Source: Pyrenula massariospora (Eukaryota; Ascomycota; Eurotiomycetes; Pyrenulales; Pyrenulaceae). From it: a stretch of 64,000 bases of DNA. Below, one piece after another: positions 1 through 12,184 of this stretch; position 1 is the stretch's first letter, and every line of letters starts with the position of its first letter. The position numbers and the translations under genes were made by a program. The stretch is from NCBI GenBank assembly GCA_021030905.1, contig JAGFMI010000018.1:682001-746000 (forward strand). Direction: 5' to 3'. The notes below the pieces were generated by a model. That model worked only from the letters and a program-made list of their open reading frames with translations, had not been told where the DNA came from and did not search any database.

Positions 1-130
1 CATATGTGACCGTCTCGCTTCCCCAAAATCCGCCTCCCGCCCACATCGAGGTATTAATTTCAAGAGTAAGTAAGGGAAAGAATCAACAGTACAATCTCAT
101 TTGGTCCTGCTTCTGTTTCTTTAGCAATCA

Positions 131-1910
131 ATGCCTGTATCTCGCCTAGTCCTTGCTGTGGTCGCCTGGCTTGGCATGAGCAAGCCTTCCAAAGGAAATC
201 TCGCTGCAAACTCCACTTGTCGTTGCATGCCCGGAGACTTATGCTGGCCCTCTGCAGATGTTTGGAAGGCACTGAACGATACTGTCGGAGGAAGGTTAAT
301 CGCTACCGTCCCACTGGGCTCTCCCTGCCACGATCCGACACATAATGCCCAGGCATGTAGCAAACTTCAGGCAGTGTGGCCAAGGGTAGAGACCAAGTAC
401 GTGGAATATAAAGCGCAGAGTTGGGATTCGGCTAACAGACCCTTGATGAAGCTTTCCGTCTTCATACTCAGTCTGGCCGCCTCTTTTCCGGGGCAACACA
501 TGCCTGCCCTACACACCGCAAAGCTCACCGTGCACAGTTGGCAAAAACATTCGGTACGCCATCAATATATCTTCAACGGCGGATATTGCTGCGGGTCTGG
601 AATTCGTGCATCAGCATAACATACGACTTGTCATCAAAAACACTGGCCACGACCTTATGGGCAAGTCAGCAGGTGCAGGTGGTCTGGGAATATGGACACA
701 CTCCCTCAAGGACATTTCTACCTTAAACTACAGCGCGTCTTGCTATACTGGCCCTGCTGTGAAGGTAGGCGCCGGGGTGGAGGCGTGGGAGGCAATCAAA
801 GCCGCTGCAGCATCTGGTCTGAGGGTTCTGACTGGCTCGTGTGCTGGCGTCGGTATCGCCGGCGGATTTGCTCAAGGTGGTGGGCACTCTCCACTTAGCT
901 CCACCTACGGCCTTGCTGCAGACAATGTACTTGAGTGGGAGGTGGTGACTGCTGGAGGCAAGGTTGTCGTTGCTTCACCCACAGAAAACGCTGATCTGTA
1001 CTGGGCCCTTACGGGAGGAGGCGGATCCACCTTTGGAGTCGTCTATTCGATGACGATGCGAGCCTGGCCAGATGGTCCAGTTGCCGGTGCATCACTTACG
1101 CTGGTCTCGACAAGAAACCCTTCCGATAGAAAAATCGCATCTGCTGTCCGGTCTTTTCATACTCACCTCCCTTCTTGGACCTCCGTCGGTGCAACGACTG
1201 CCCATCTAATCGGTAAAAACAGCTTCCAGCTCTACCCTCTGACCTGGCCGGATCATACTGATAGTCAGACCAGGGCCCTAATCAGCGGTTGGCAGCGTGA
1301 TCTTAACTATCTGGGAATTCCCTACAATCTCAGCGTTACCGTGTTCTCAACATTCTTGGAACACTATGCACACTACTTTGGGCCCCTTCCATATGGCTTC
1401 CCATGGCTGACACAGGTCCAAGGTGGCAGACTTGTGCCAACAGCCACGACCGAAGGCAACCTCGACAAACTCATATCTGCCATCATGAACATCACTAAAA
1501 CTGGCAAATTTCAGATCCTCGGCAACGGCATGAATGTCTCGCACACGGCTAAGGCGGTGTCTAACAACGCCGTACTCCCAGCCTGGCGCTCCTCGGCCTA
1601 CAACTTGGTGGCGCTTTCCGAATGGAACTGGAATGCGTCGTGGGCGGATAATTTAGCAGCCCAAGACCAAATCACAAATTCGATCGACCCGCTGCTCCAC
1701 AGCATTATGCCTGACAGCGGGGCGTACCTGAGCGAGGCGAATCCGTATCAGAAGGCGTGGAAGGAGGACTTTTACGGGAGGAATTACCATCTTCTGGAAC
1801 GCATTAAAGCGAAGTGGGATCCTAATGATGTGTTCTACGCGACAACGGCGGTGGGAAGTGACGAGTGGACAGAGGACCCGATGGATGGCAGGCTTTGCAG
1901 GGTTAGATGA
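131..1910 (+). CDS. Secreted FAD-linked oxidoreductase, berberine-bridge-enzyme (BBE) type
   Basis: Two exons, 131-396 and 452-1910 (574 aa); the intron starts GTACGT and has a GCTAAC branch site. An in-frame stop just upstream of the ATG fixes the start. The N-terminus is a hydrophobic signal-like segment (LVLAVVAWLG). Seen next: a Cys-rich lead, the PCMH-type FAD domain with GHDLMGKS (about residue 180) and GSCAGVGIAGG followed by AQGGGHS, and a C-terminal BBE motif (NPYQKAWKEDFYG, then KWDPNDVFYATT). The His of GHD and the Cys of GSC sit where family members often bind FAD through two covalent bonds. Such enzymes oxidise alcohols, sugars or alkaloid-like amines with O2, usually secreted. 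The substrate cannot be read from sequence. Its neighbour is another flavoenzyme, so a role in secondary or xenobiotic metabolism is possible but inferred. Confidence 0.9.
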
Positions 1911-4717
1911 TGATGAGAAAGCAGCGTTGGTACTGTATAGTCGGGTTTCGAAGAGAAGATGCGAGGCACTTTCTATACATTGATTTTACTGGACAAAGCG
2001 ACCTATAGCGACGTATAACCGATCAGCCGCATGCCAAAAGAGACAGCTTCGAAATGCTAACATGGTGATCAGAAATTAGCGGAATAGTGTTCTCCGTTCG
2101 ACAGTTTCTAGATCTCTCCTCCAGGAGGTCAAGAGAATGAATCGTTCATATATACGAAGACTGTAAAGTATGTAGTTTCAAAGTGATCACTGTCTCGGAT
2201 TTTAACTTCGTCTGGATTGGTGCGGACAATGGGACCTTCTGAGTCACCAACTACGCACAAGTCAATTAAAAGCATCAAGTTGAGAGCACCGCATATTTCA
2301 TGTCAATCTAATATCTGCAGATGATACCTACCCCTACCTTCGTGAACTGAAGAGGAATCAGTCTTGTACTACGCAAATACTGTACAATCTCGATGTCATC
2401 GCGCAAACCCAGCAATTTCAACAAGGACCTAGATAATTTTGACACAGCATACAGTCTGCAAAATCTGAAATGATCCGATCACGAGGAAATACATGGCACT
2501 ATCCTACTTTGAGTGAGTTGTGGTAAGCTTGGCTAGATTCATTAGTAGGTGCCTTACTTGGTATTGCGACCTCCATGATTCATACCGACGGAAGCATCAT
2601 AGCATTAAACGCTACAAATTTACTAAGAAAAAACTTGTTGCAGAAAATTTTCCATACAATTCGTCATAGAGAAAAGTCTGCCTTAGAAAGTCACATCTAA
2701 CCGTCAAAGAAAAATCATTGCTTGAACTCCTCGACTACAGTGGAATAGCCAACCGTACACTGCTACTTTCTGGTCGCTAGTAAGTTCCATGGTCGTTTAA
2801 AAGAGTCCATACCTTGTATTTAAAGAAGATATAAATTCATATTGGAGAGCATTAGGACCTGTACAGAAACTCTCCATGCCGGGAATCAGGTTCCGTTTTC
2901 CAGACATGAGGCGCATCAAGGGCTTGCAGTACGATTCTCATGCCCAATTCTTCAATTGGGCTTAAATATCCGTAGGTCTCCATGTTGTGATGAGACCGGA
3001 GGGCGTGTCGCTATCTGTCAAAAGCAATGTGACAAGGTGGTGGCCTGGCCGCGTACTGGGATGTGGGGCTATCGTAAAGTACTCTCTCTTTGGCCCACAG
3101 TAAATCGCGCTCATAAATGTCCGTACTTTGAGATCTGATCTAGGATCGGTCGTGTTAAACTAGATTAAGATGTAACCGGATGACCGGGGGCCTTGTGTAA
3201 CGCAACAGAGTTCCAAACAACCTTGACCTGTCGGCCCGAGCTTATCACGGAACGACTTTTCTATCCAGATACGAATGAGCTTCGTAATTAACCCCTGCAG
3301 AAAGTCACTAACAGAGCTCAACAATACCAATGAGAACCGATCTCAAAGAGACAGATGTGATATACAAAGTGAAAGCGAGACTTGATGACTGGGTATCCAT
3401 GGAGACTGCGACCGGTCAAGCCGACGGGAGTTATTCCACGCGGGAGGGAAATACTTTAAGCCGAACACTTTTCGATGGAAACTTATTCACCTTGACAATA
3501 TCATGTTTTTCAATATTTTCAATATTAAGAGGTGTAAATCCTCTAGAGCATATCGATTGCAGGCTTATAAATGGACCAATGCTTCAACACACAAATATCA
3601 GATCTCATAGGGCGTCAAAGTCCAGAATACGACAATGTGGCTGCCATAGCCATATGGCTGGCTGCCCCAAAACGTCACTCAGGGGAAGAGGACGCGTCCT
3701 ATCTCCGCCGAAAACCTGGTGCTGGATTCGAGACTAGGAAATTCGAGAACGAGAGCAGGCACTATCGACAACGTAAAACCTGCTCCTTCGCGCCCGCAAA
3801 ATCCATCGAGAGGTCTATCGCTCAATGCTTCTAACTGTCCCGCTCAATTATGCCACTTCGCCGTCCAACAGCACGGATTCGAGCTTCAAGTCCTCCCCGC
3901 TGCTAGCATGGTGCTGCGGCAAGGATCTGAAACGGTAGCGTCTAGAGGAGAGGGAGACGTCAGCACGGAGAATGCTATGACATACATCGCCGCTCCCGTC
4001 TCCGGACCATCCTTTCATTCGTCTATTTTACCATGTTAGAACTGAACTCCAAGACCTGTGGGGTGGCGAAGACAGTACTTGGGAATCCCCACTGTACTCC
4101 ACATTTGGGAGCACTGTTATCGCACGTTCAGAAATCGGAGACTCGGCTACCAACCAGGCGTCCAATGTCAGATCTTTAGCATCAATGCCCCGAAATACTC
4201 AATTGGACCGCTTCTGTCTGGGATGCTCTTGTCGGCCCTACGAAGGATTATGCGAAGGAATACTGACCAATCAAATAACTCCAAGAGCCGTCGGATACCA
4301 ATCTGACATGTCCGAAGATATAGGATGCGGTCCTTTCCTAAACGGGCTATCGTGCTATCGGGATAGGCACTGAGCCCAACCCATGTCACGCATGGCACAT
4401 TAGGGTCTCGATTGTGCACTTTCATGCTGTATAGGATATTTTGTGTATGGCCCGCTGGGAACACCTAGACCACGCAAGCTGGCGTCTCGCTAGATACTCG
4501 CTCCGGAGCAGAATGGCCTGGATGGGGCTCCAGACTCCATCCAAGCAAGGTCTCTATCGCTCCTTCAAGGAGCAATGCTGATCACGGCGTACTTGAAACA
4601 ATGTTCTAGGAGGCATTCCAGCATTGAAAACGCTAGACTGCCTAGCTGAGGAAGAATTACGTTCTTTGATCCGTTTTTTCAAGTCTATCGTGGCCTCCCC
4701 CTGAACCAATAACAACA
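1911..4717. other. Long intergenic stretch without a recognisable gene
   Basis: About 2.8 kb. Reading frames here are short, overlap in several frames and carry no motif I recognise. The 2000-2800 part is fairly AT-rich. The right end is the promoter of the downstream monooxygenase, whose ATG sits in a good fungal context (AACAACAATG). I see no terminal repeats or transposase motif. Confidence 0.6.
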
Positions 4718-6160
4718 ATGCCACCAAAATGCGGCAAGATTATGATCCTGGGTGGAGGAGTTGCCGGTCTCACGACTGCAATGGCATTGACGAAGTTTGC
4801 ACACTCTAGCCCCAAACCCAACATCAATATTTATGAAATACGGCCAGAGCCAGGCACTGTTGGAGGCGCCGTTAACCTCACCCCAAATGCTTTGAGACTT
4901 CTAGACTTCCTTGGCGTTCTCCCCATCATTCGAGAGCGACAGTATGGCATTGAGGTCAATGCCATTGAAGTCTTCAGTGTTTACCATGCGCACAGACTTG
5001 CAGAGTCAAGTTTCCAAGGTCCAAGCGGCAAGGGGTTTGGCAATCCACCGCTAAAAGTGAGTATTTCAACCGCACACGAATGCATCTAATGTAATCTGTC
5101 ACAGGCGCTCCGTATCACTCGAGCGAGCTTGATGGAAGCACTGGTTGAGGCAGTCAACCGGACTCCCAATATCTCCTTTCATTGCGGAATGAGAGCAAAG
5201 GAAATCACCGAGAGCAGCTCTGGAGTCCAAGTGTCTTTCGAAGACGGCACCACTGCGGATGGCGATATCCTCATTGGATGCGACGGCGTTCATTCCTTTA
5301 CTCGAAACCACCACGTGGAGCCAGAGCGGAGACAGGTCTACACTGGCGTCGCCAATGCATTCGGATTCGTGCCTCTCCAGAAGAATCAGCCCGTGCATTT
5401 CGAGGCTTCTGCGTTGAACTTTGGCCACCGTGGTATGCTACTCACCAGTTACCATGAACGCACCAAGACTTCTGGATACGTTGGGGCAGTCATCGAAGTC
5501 CGGGATGTAGGCTCCAGAGACGGCTGGAAGACAAGGGGGTCTGATTCAGACGCTGTCAGGGCAGACATCCAAGAAAGATTCCAAAATGCAGTCCACCCGG
5601 CGATCACACAATTTATAAACGATGCTGAAGACTGGTACATGTGGCCTGTGTACCAGCTTCCAGCCGGTGGAAGATGGGCCACCGAACGAACGATTCTCAT
5701 TGGTGATGCCGCACATGGCATGCCGCCTCAAGGTGAAGGCACCAGCATCGTGCTCGAGGACGGCATCTTGCTCGCACGCTGTCTCTCGCAGGGACGCGGC
5801 ACGATCAAAGAAGCCTTCAACGTCTATGAACGGCTCCGGCGAGACCGCATCAACACGGCGTTCAAAGAGTCCCAGGGCGTCGTCAGCTCTACCAAGAACA
5901 TAGGATACATTGGCCACACGCTCAAGACGTACATCATCCCGATCTACCTCTGGTATAGCCGGAAAGGACGAGAAGCACATTTCATCGAGGATGTGACGAC
6001 CTCCCCCCTTGGCTTCGGAGATCGTGAAGCCAATCCGCCGACATCCTTGGCCGTGTCTCTGCGGCAGTCGGTGGTGAATGTAACCTTCTCGAAGCTGCTG
6101 CTGGGAGCCATGGTCACTTGCATGAGTGCCATGCTCCTTCTGAAACAGCGTCTAGAATAA
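4718..6160 (+). CDS. FAD-dependent monooxygenase (group A, salicylate-hydroxylase-like) with C-terminal membrane segment
   Basis: Exons 4718-5056 and 5105-6160 (464 aa); the phase-0 intron begins GTGAGT. Seen: the dinucleotide-binding loop GGGVAGLTTAMAL at residues 12-24, a GCDGVHS motif near 171 (the DG motif of this family), and the FAD ribose-binding GDAAHGMPPQGEG near 313. A hydrophobic stretch near 440-462 (LLLGAMVTCMSAMLLL) suggests a tail anchor in an intracellular membrane. Family members use NAD(P)H and O2 to hydroxylate or epoxidise aromatic or terpenoid substrates. The substrate is unknown. A second enzyme of the same class lies 6 kb downstream and a BBE-type oxidase upstream. It converges with the carboxypeptidase gene. 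Confidence 0.9.
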
Positions 6161-6773
6161 GCTGGTGGCGCTCTGGTGCCCATGCCACGGCTGTTGTGCG
6201 TCCCTTCATATTGGTTGAGCATCTTCGTATGTGTTGGACGGACCAAAAAGGTCTACCTCTTAGGACAGCCATGTGCAGAGGTCAGGAGCAATGGTTCCTA
6301 GGTATCTCTATCTTAGGAGGTATTACCATCTGATACGAATCGGATATGTCGGTTAGAAAGTTGAGTAAAGACTATCGTTTAGAACATAGAATCGTACTGG
6401 AAAGTGGTTACGTACAAATCAAACACAACACTGAATAGATCCCTATTTTTATCATGTATGTCCTATAATTCTTATTAGTTACTGCCAAGTCAAGCAAAGC
6501 TGAGACCGTAGAACGGCTAGTTATTGGCCATTTCTTCACACGAGGAGCCTTGCGGCGACGTTTGGCTTACACCAAATCGGGCCACGCCCCTCCATCCGCG
6601 CCAATGGGTCATCGTCCTACGTCTTGGGCCAATTCTCCATAAAACGCGGAACACCCAGCGCAGGCCTACAAGAAACAGAAATTATAATATATTTAGCATA
6701 AATACTATATACACTCCGCAATACCCTACGCAACCCACCACCCACCACCCACCCCCAACCCCCCTCCCCCACC
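6161..6773. other. Convergent intergenic region
   Basis: 3' sequences of the monooxygenase (left) and the carboxypeptidase (right). AT-rich to about 6700, then very C-rich. No gene seen. Confidence 0.6.
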
Positions 6774-8562
6774 TCAAGTACCCCTCAACCCCCCACCCCC
6801 CAACGTCTGTTCAAAAACCTGCAGCGCCGTCTGCGGCTGATAAAACGGCACCTCATGCCCCGCGCCAAAACCCCTCACAAACCCCAGATTGCCCTGCGTC
6901 TTGAACGTGCCCGCCTGAGCCCCATTCACCGTGTACGAACTGAGTGGCTTGGAGGCAAAGGCAGAGGCGCCGGAGTAGACGACGGCGTTGGCGGCCGCGA
7001 GGTTGCCGTACCAGTTGCAGATCCAGTCGGCGTCGCCGGCCCAGATGGTGACGGGGATGCCGGACGCGACGACGCGGGAGAGGGAGGGGAGGAAGGAGCG
7101 GGAATCTGTGAGGTGGGGGGGGGGAGGGGGTTAGTGGGGGGTTGCGGTTTGGTTGGGATGATGGGGAAGGGGGGGGGGTGGATGGGGGTGCTTACTGTCT
7201 CCTGTGCTTTCGAATTTGTTGTAGGGAGCGTTCGGGCATTCTTGGTAGGTGCTCTGTGCGCCGATGGCTTTGACGACGGCGGAATTCTGGAGATACGTAG
7301 CGTACGTTTCCTGACAAACGGGTAGATGGTGAGATTCTCGATCTATAAAAAAGGGATGAGGGGTCTACATACCGGCGGGTTTGGATCATTCGATGGGGCT
7401 CTGATATCGTAGACCTGGGCGAAGGTTAGGAAAGAGACTGGTCATGCAGAGAGATACACTGACGTCGAAATTTGCCGCCTCTGAAAGGGGACCTTCAATG
7501 CCGTTATAGCAGGTATTTTCCGCGGACTCACAGGCGCTATTAGTGCCAGTTTCTCCAGTGCACTGCTTTAGCGCTGGCAAGCATTTCGAGTTGTACGTGC
7601 TCGTGTACGAATTATATTGGGAGGTGGATATTATCGGCTTGTACGAGTTGTTGTAGCTGTAGGTGATGTACGCCTGATATTGAAGGATCGGATCGAACCA
7701 GCCATTATTGACACCTAGCGCAACAAGATTGACGTTCTGTCCCTTTACTGTGCCGGCTTTGACTGCTGCATTCTGGCTTTCAAAGTAGTCTGCAAACTCG
7801 GGCCTGTCACTGTTAGGCTGGCAATCGATAGCTTAGAGGACAGTCTTCGCACCCGTAGTGTCCGCCGTACGACTCTGTGAAAATGCCAAAGTTCCGATTT
7901 TCGTATTGCGGGAACTGAGCGTAGAACGCCTGCAAGAATGCCCAAACGTAGGGAGCAGCCGTAACCGTCGAAGTTACCGAGTCCGTTCCGTAAGAGAATC
8001 CGACTCCGATGGGCTGATCGATGTACAACATGTTCGCATACCTGTTCCAGCTGTACGGATTAAGCGATGGAGTGCTGGCACCGTTGACAAAGTGACAGGG
8101 TCCATTCTCCTGGAAGAGGCCGATCATGGAACTGCAGCCAGGGCCTTGAACCTTCAGCTACTTCATACATCACCACAGTTCATGCATACTCACCTCCGTT
8201 GAACCACGTAGCCAGTGGAGCTGTTGTGGGGCTATTTCGCGCTTCGAAAAACCAGAACCACATGTTCATGTTGGTGCCTACTGAGAGGTAGCCCGAGTAT
8301 TGATTCACGCCCGGAGTCGTCTCGCAGATTCCTGATCACAATGGTCAGCGACAAGTGAAAATGGGATTGTTCTATCGCTCATACCGCTATTAGTAACGAA
8401 CTGCATCTTTGCTCCAGTCGCAGCATGCTCAAAAACGGTGTAGTTGACTCCATCACGTTCTTCGAACCAACGCTTGTCCTTAGCAGAAGAATGGACAGGT
8501 GACGCCAGTGACAATTGGAACAAGCTGCTTGCAAGCAGACAGAGTGAAAGTATGACCTTCAT
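6774..8562 (-). CDS. Secreted serine carboxypeptidase (peptidase family S10)
   Basis: Seven exons in transcription order: 8562-8385, 8331-8194, 8144-7853, 7803-7464, 7414-7373, 7310-7196, 7105-6774 (478 aa). All joins are GT-AG and keep the frame. It begins with a signal peptide (MKVILSLCLLASSLFQLSLA) and a short propeptide-like stretch. Seen: WFNGGPGCSS around residue 102 (oxyanion region), ESYGGHY with the nucleophile Ser197, GDADWICNW with the Asp at about 393-395, and GAGHEVP with His452, so the catalytic triad is complete. It removes C-terminal residues from peptides at acid pH, in the vacuole or secreted; the signal peptide and lack of an evident retention signal favour secretion. The last two exons are much more GC-rich than the first five, and intron 6 (7106-7195) is almost pure G on the + strand. 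Confidence 0.93.
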
Positions 8563-10727
8563 GCTTGGCGAGAGGAGAAAGGCTGTGTGAGGCACCAAAC
8601 GAATGTGCAGATAGTCCCAGCCCAAGGTCAAGGGAAAGTGGCTCCATCCTTATATGCTTCTTTTCTTCTATCTGACGTGGGGTTGCGGCGGAGACCACCG
8701 GCCTGTTGAACATTTTCAGACACACAAATCTAGTCTTGATAGGCAGGAGCAGGGCCCAGCTCGATGGAGAAATGAGGAGCTTCTATGAGCCACAGTGGTA
8801 GCGTGGATGTTGTGGGAGCGTGACCTTGCAGAGCAGGTCGATAAGAAGAAAGGCACAGAGCATTGATTCGACGTTGTACTGCAGCTTTGACCTGGGCCAT
8901 AGCGAAAGCTATTGACAGCAGCATTCCCATTGGGCCGGCCGGTGAGGATAGAGTGGCTGCGATCCGCCAGGCACTCCAGGCTCCCCATGGTAGAAGGCCA
9001 GCGAAATGCCTCGATCAGGTTAGCGAACGGGAGTCTACCATGATTTGCATAGGGGTCCAAGGGGAAATGGAGCTTATTGTCGATAAGCCTTGTCGTGATG
9101 GCTGCTCCTTTTCCCGAGTCTACGCCCGGAGAGGGAGGCGATCATCAACCACCCCATCGAGGCGCTAACTTGATCAGCAGACTATCTTGACAGTCAACAG
9201 CCTCTCACGACAGTACGGCGACGGTGAAGACTGGCCTCTAAACGTTCCAATCGCATTTGTCGCGCAGCAGTTGGGCTGTTGAAGGCGCTGGGCACCGACG
9301 ATAGTCCCAAAACTCTGAGTAAAGACCCCTTACTTAGCCCCGATTGTGCGCCTTGCAAAAGCAAATCGGCGTGTCAATGCCTTGGCTAAGCGAAAACCTC
9401 GGTCGTCCAAGTGCTCAAGACCCAGATGGAGTAAAATGGCCGTTGAAATCATAAAACCCTGGCAATCATCGTTCAGACTGCGCACGCCATTTCACATTTC
9501 TCCGTCTCCGCTCGAAAGTGCTCACAAGAGGAAGGTAACTACGACAATGCCCTAAGGAGAAATGCCAACAATAGTCCCTCAGATGAACTTAGACGACGAC
9601 GACGACGACGAGTAGATTGACACCACAACTGTCCGATATCTTCTTCGCGCTCCACATTTCACCCGACCGGTTCTTTCTCTCTTTCTGAACTCTGAAACCG
9701 CACCGCCTTGATCACGTCGTGTTCTTGTTTACCTAGTTTACTTATTTAGTAACGACTACGACTATCCCGGCTATACGACGCTCCGAGAGCTGCGTCAAGG
9801 AAGTGTCTAGACAATATTGACCCTCATTTTTCATGACAGGAGGCATGCAAGTTTTAAAGTCGCTTTCTTGCACATTCTTTCTCCGCTGCTAAACGTCGGT
9901 AAGACCCGTGATTTCTCAGCGCCTGCGCCACTCAAAACACGATGCTTCCTGACCCACGCCACAACTGGGCTGAAAAGCCCTATGCTGGAATGACAGGCTA
10001 CTCTAGTAGACAGTAATTGCCCGTACTGAAGGCAATTATTTTATTCGAGGTAGTCGAAACTTAATACCGGTTATTGGAGTGGAGAGCGCTAATTATCGCT
10101 GACGGCAACCTGTGTGGATGAGCCTCGAGTCACCGTAGGACCAACACAGCCAATTTATTTTTATACTTATTTCTTCTTCTCGTCAGGCGGTCTGAGCCTG
10201 TTTGTAACCTCTCGGAGAGCTACTAAGCGCAATGCTGATGGTGGCATGCTCCTTTTCCTTAGAACTTGCATCCTCTTCCCTTTTCCTGGAATGTTGTGGC
10301 CGCCTGCTGAAGGCCGCCTGACTTTACTACGCTATCACTCCTTCTAAGTATGGACTGTTCACTATGACTAAACATGGAGCTGCACGACGGACGAAAAGTC
10401 TACCTTCATCAGTCAATTTAAGCAGGACTATGAGCGATCAATTGTTTCAGCTCTTGCAGTGGATGGCAGCGAATTTTTGAATAGGTTGTTTATCAACCTT
10501 TATTGAATGACGCACAGTACGGGATCAGGGACCAGCTCGGCCACTACATCTCGCAACATCAACGCGAGCTTACCGGAGATATATGAGATCATCGTCTCGG
10601 CTCGTGGTTGATCAATAAGCCGGTATTTTGACCCGCTCCTCTTTCCCAAGGCTTCCTAATCGAACCGAGCCGTGTCGAAAGGTTGGAGGCGCAGCCATCT
10701 ATCAAGCCTTTCGCAGGATTTCACGTT
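8563..10727. other. Long intergenic region
   Basis: The left end is the promoter and 5' leader of the carboxypeptidase gene. The rest holds only short, mutually overlapping frames without motifs, and a small GAC repeat. No gene, RNA or mobile element recognised. Confidence 0.55.
9592..9611. repeat. (GAC)n microsatellite
   Basis: Six to seven perfect GAC units in a non-coding stretch. Short trinucleotide repeats like this are common length-variable loci in fungi. Confidence 0.9.
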
Positions 10728-11222
10728 CTACCAGTCAACGACATCGCCCGGTCCCTTCCAGCCCATGATCTTGAATTTACTACCAATCTCCTTCATGTCG
10801 AGATTCTTGCTGTAGAATCTCATACCTGCCTCGGAACCCGTGAAAAGCATAGCAATACGCAGGTGTGGGAGCGTGTGGATCCATTCTCTTATGCAACCAA
10901 TCAGCCAGCTTCCCAGACCTTTGGACTGATGACTCGGCAGAATGTAGACATCTGTGAGGTAAACAAAACTGGAGTGGTCCGTGACGGCTCGACCTAGCCC
11001 AACCTGCTGATGCTGACCACTGTCGCCGGACACCTCGTACACCCCAAAGGAGACCGAAGATTCCAGTAGGGTCCGCATCTCGTCTTCTGGGAGCGATTTC
11101 GTCCAGAAAATCATATCCATGTCGAATGCCGCGTTGATAGCGGAAACGGACAGGAGCTTGGGGTCTGTCGAGATCTTGTAAGAATCTCTTCCCCATTCGA
11201 GGATCTTCGCCTTGGCTGCCAT
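10728..11222 (-). CDS. GNAT-family N-acetyltransferase
   Basis: A single exon of 164 aa. Seen: strand-helix features of the Gcn5-related fold, with the acetyl-CoA loop HQSKGLGSWLIGCI at residues 98-111 (the Q/R-x-x-G-x-G/A signature) preceded by LTDVYILP. After it comes a GSEAGMRFYSKNLDMKEIG segment typical of small stand-alone GNATs, in which a Tyr near the C-terminus often acts as general acid. Such enzymes acetylate small amines or protein N-termini; the acceptor cannot be named from sequence. There is no signal peptide, so it is presumably cytosolic. It stands alone, with about 1 kb on the left of the next gene and 2 kb on its own 3' side. Confidence 0.85.
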   Translation of the reverse strand: MAAKAKILEWGRDSYKISTDPKLLSVSAINAAFDMDMIFWTKSLPEDEMRTLLESSVSFGVYEVSGDSGQHQQVGLGRAVTDHSSFVYLTDVYILPSHQSKGLGSWLIGCIREWIHTLPHLRIAMLFTGSEAGMRFYSKNLDMKEIGSKFKIMGWKGPGDVVDW

Positions 11223-12184
11223 GCCGTTGCCAACTCCGGAACGTCGATAGAACCTATCTGTCGTGGTTCTTAGCCCGGGGAAGACCAGAGGCAGCTGGAA
11301 GCCTATGATAGGCGTATCTGACGCTGAGAGAAAGGATGCAAAGGCCTGCGGGTAAATTCACGAGATGGCTTATGGGCTCTGAAAACATGAAGAGACATGC
11401 CGTAGATGTCGACTTTATATAATGTAGCGCCATGAAATGAGTCATTGGTCCTGTTAAGACCGAGCGTCTCTCTAGTGCGAAGCTGTTCGATCACCAGTAT
11501 TCGGAGATCGGTGCTTGTGATCTACAACATGTCCCAGACTCACAGAACGCGCTGGATTGTCCATTATCCAACAATACTTAGGAACAGATACTCAATCATC
11601 AAATGCGCCCAGCTTGCAGTAAAACCTTACTGCACGTGCTCGGCCAATGCGCCGCACCGGGATGCCCAGAAATGTCGAAGGCGGAGATCGACATTTCCTT
11701 CTTTCAAAGTCATCAAAGCCGCCAAGTCGTTGCCGAGAAACTATACATAGATTCTGCCTTGACATTCCTGAAGGGTCCTTTAGTCAACCGCTTGTGGATC
11801 TAATTTCATTGGGAGGGAGCTCGTTCATTGAACAAGAAGGCATTTGGGCCCTCCTGCCAGGATTCCTGGCGCCCATTAACGCTTATGGTGGGTCCTGACC
11901 TCATCTTGTACTCAGGCTGGTCAGAGATGGATCACTACTAAATACCCACGGAGTATATATTGGTGACTGACATCGATACCATCAACTTGGCTTCGGCTTA
12001 AATCTGTTCTTTCGTGCATTTCTCGCGCTCCAACCCGCGGCATCATCTCACCATCTCTTACTCTCCGTATCTTAAGGTCTATTTGGGAGTCAACCAATCT
12101 ACTGGGTAGAAACCCGCACTTCTGAACCAGCCAAGCCCAGCTCTTACCGTTTGTTCAGCTATCGCAGGCGATCCAGTCTGCGAC
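11223..12184. other. Divergent promoter region
   Basis: Lies between the start of the GNAT gene (leftward) and the start of the second monooxygenase (rightward), so it must hold both promoters. TATA-like ATATAT sequence occurs near 11953. No coding region recognised. Confidence 0.6.

Noticed and set aside
3330-3834. Overlapping frames of 87-135 codons at 3330-3834
   Set aside because: Neither reading shows a motif or a plausible splice extension; kept only as part of the empty stretch.
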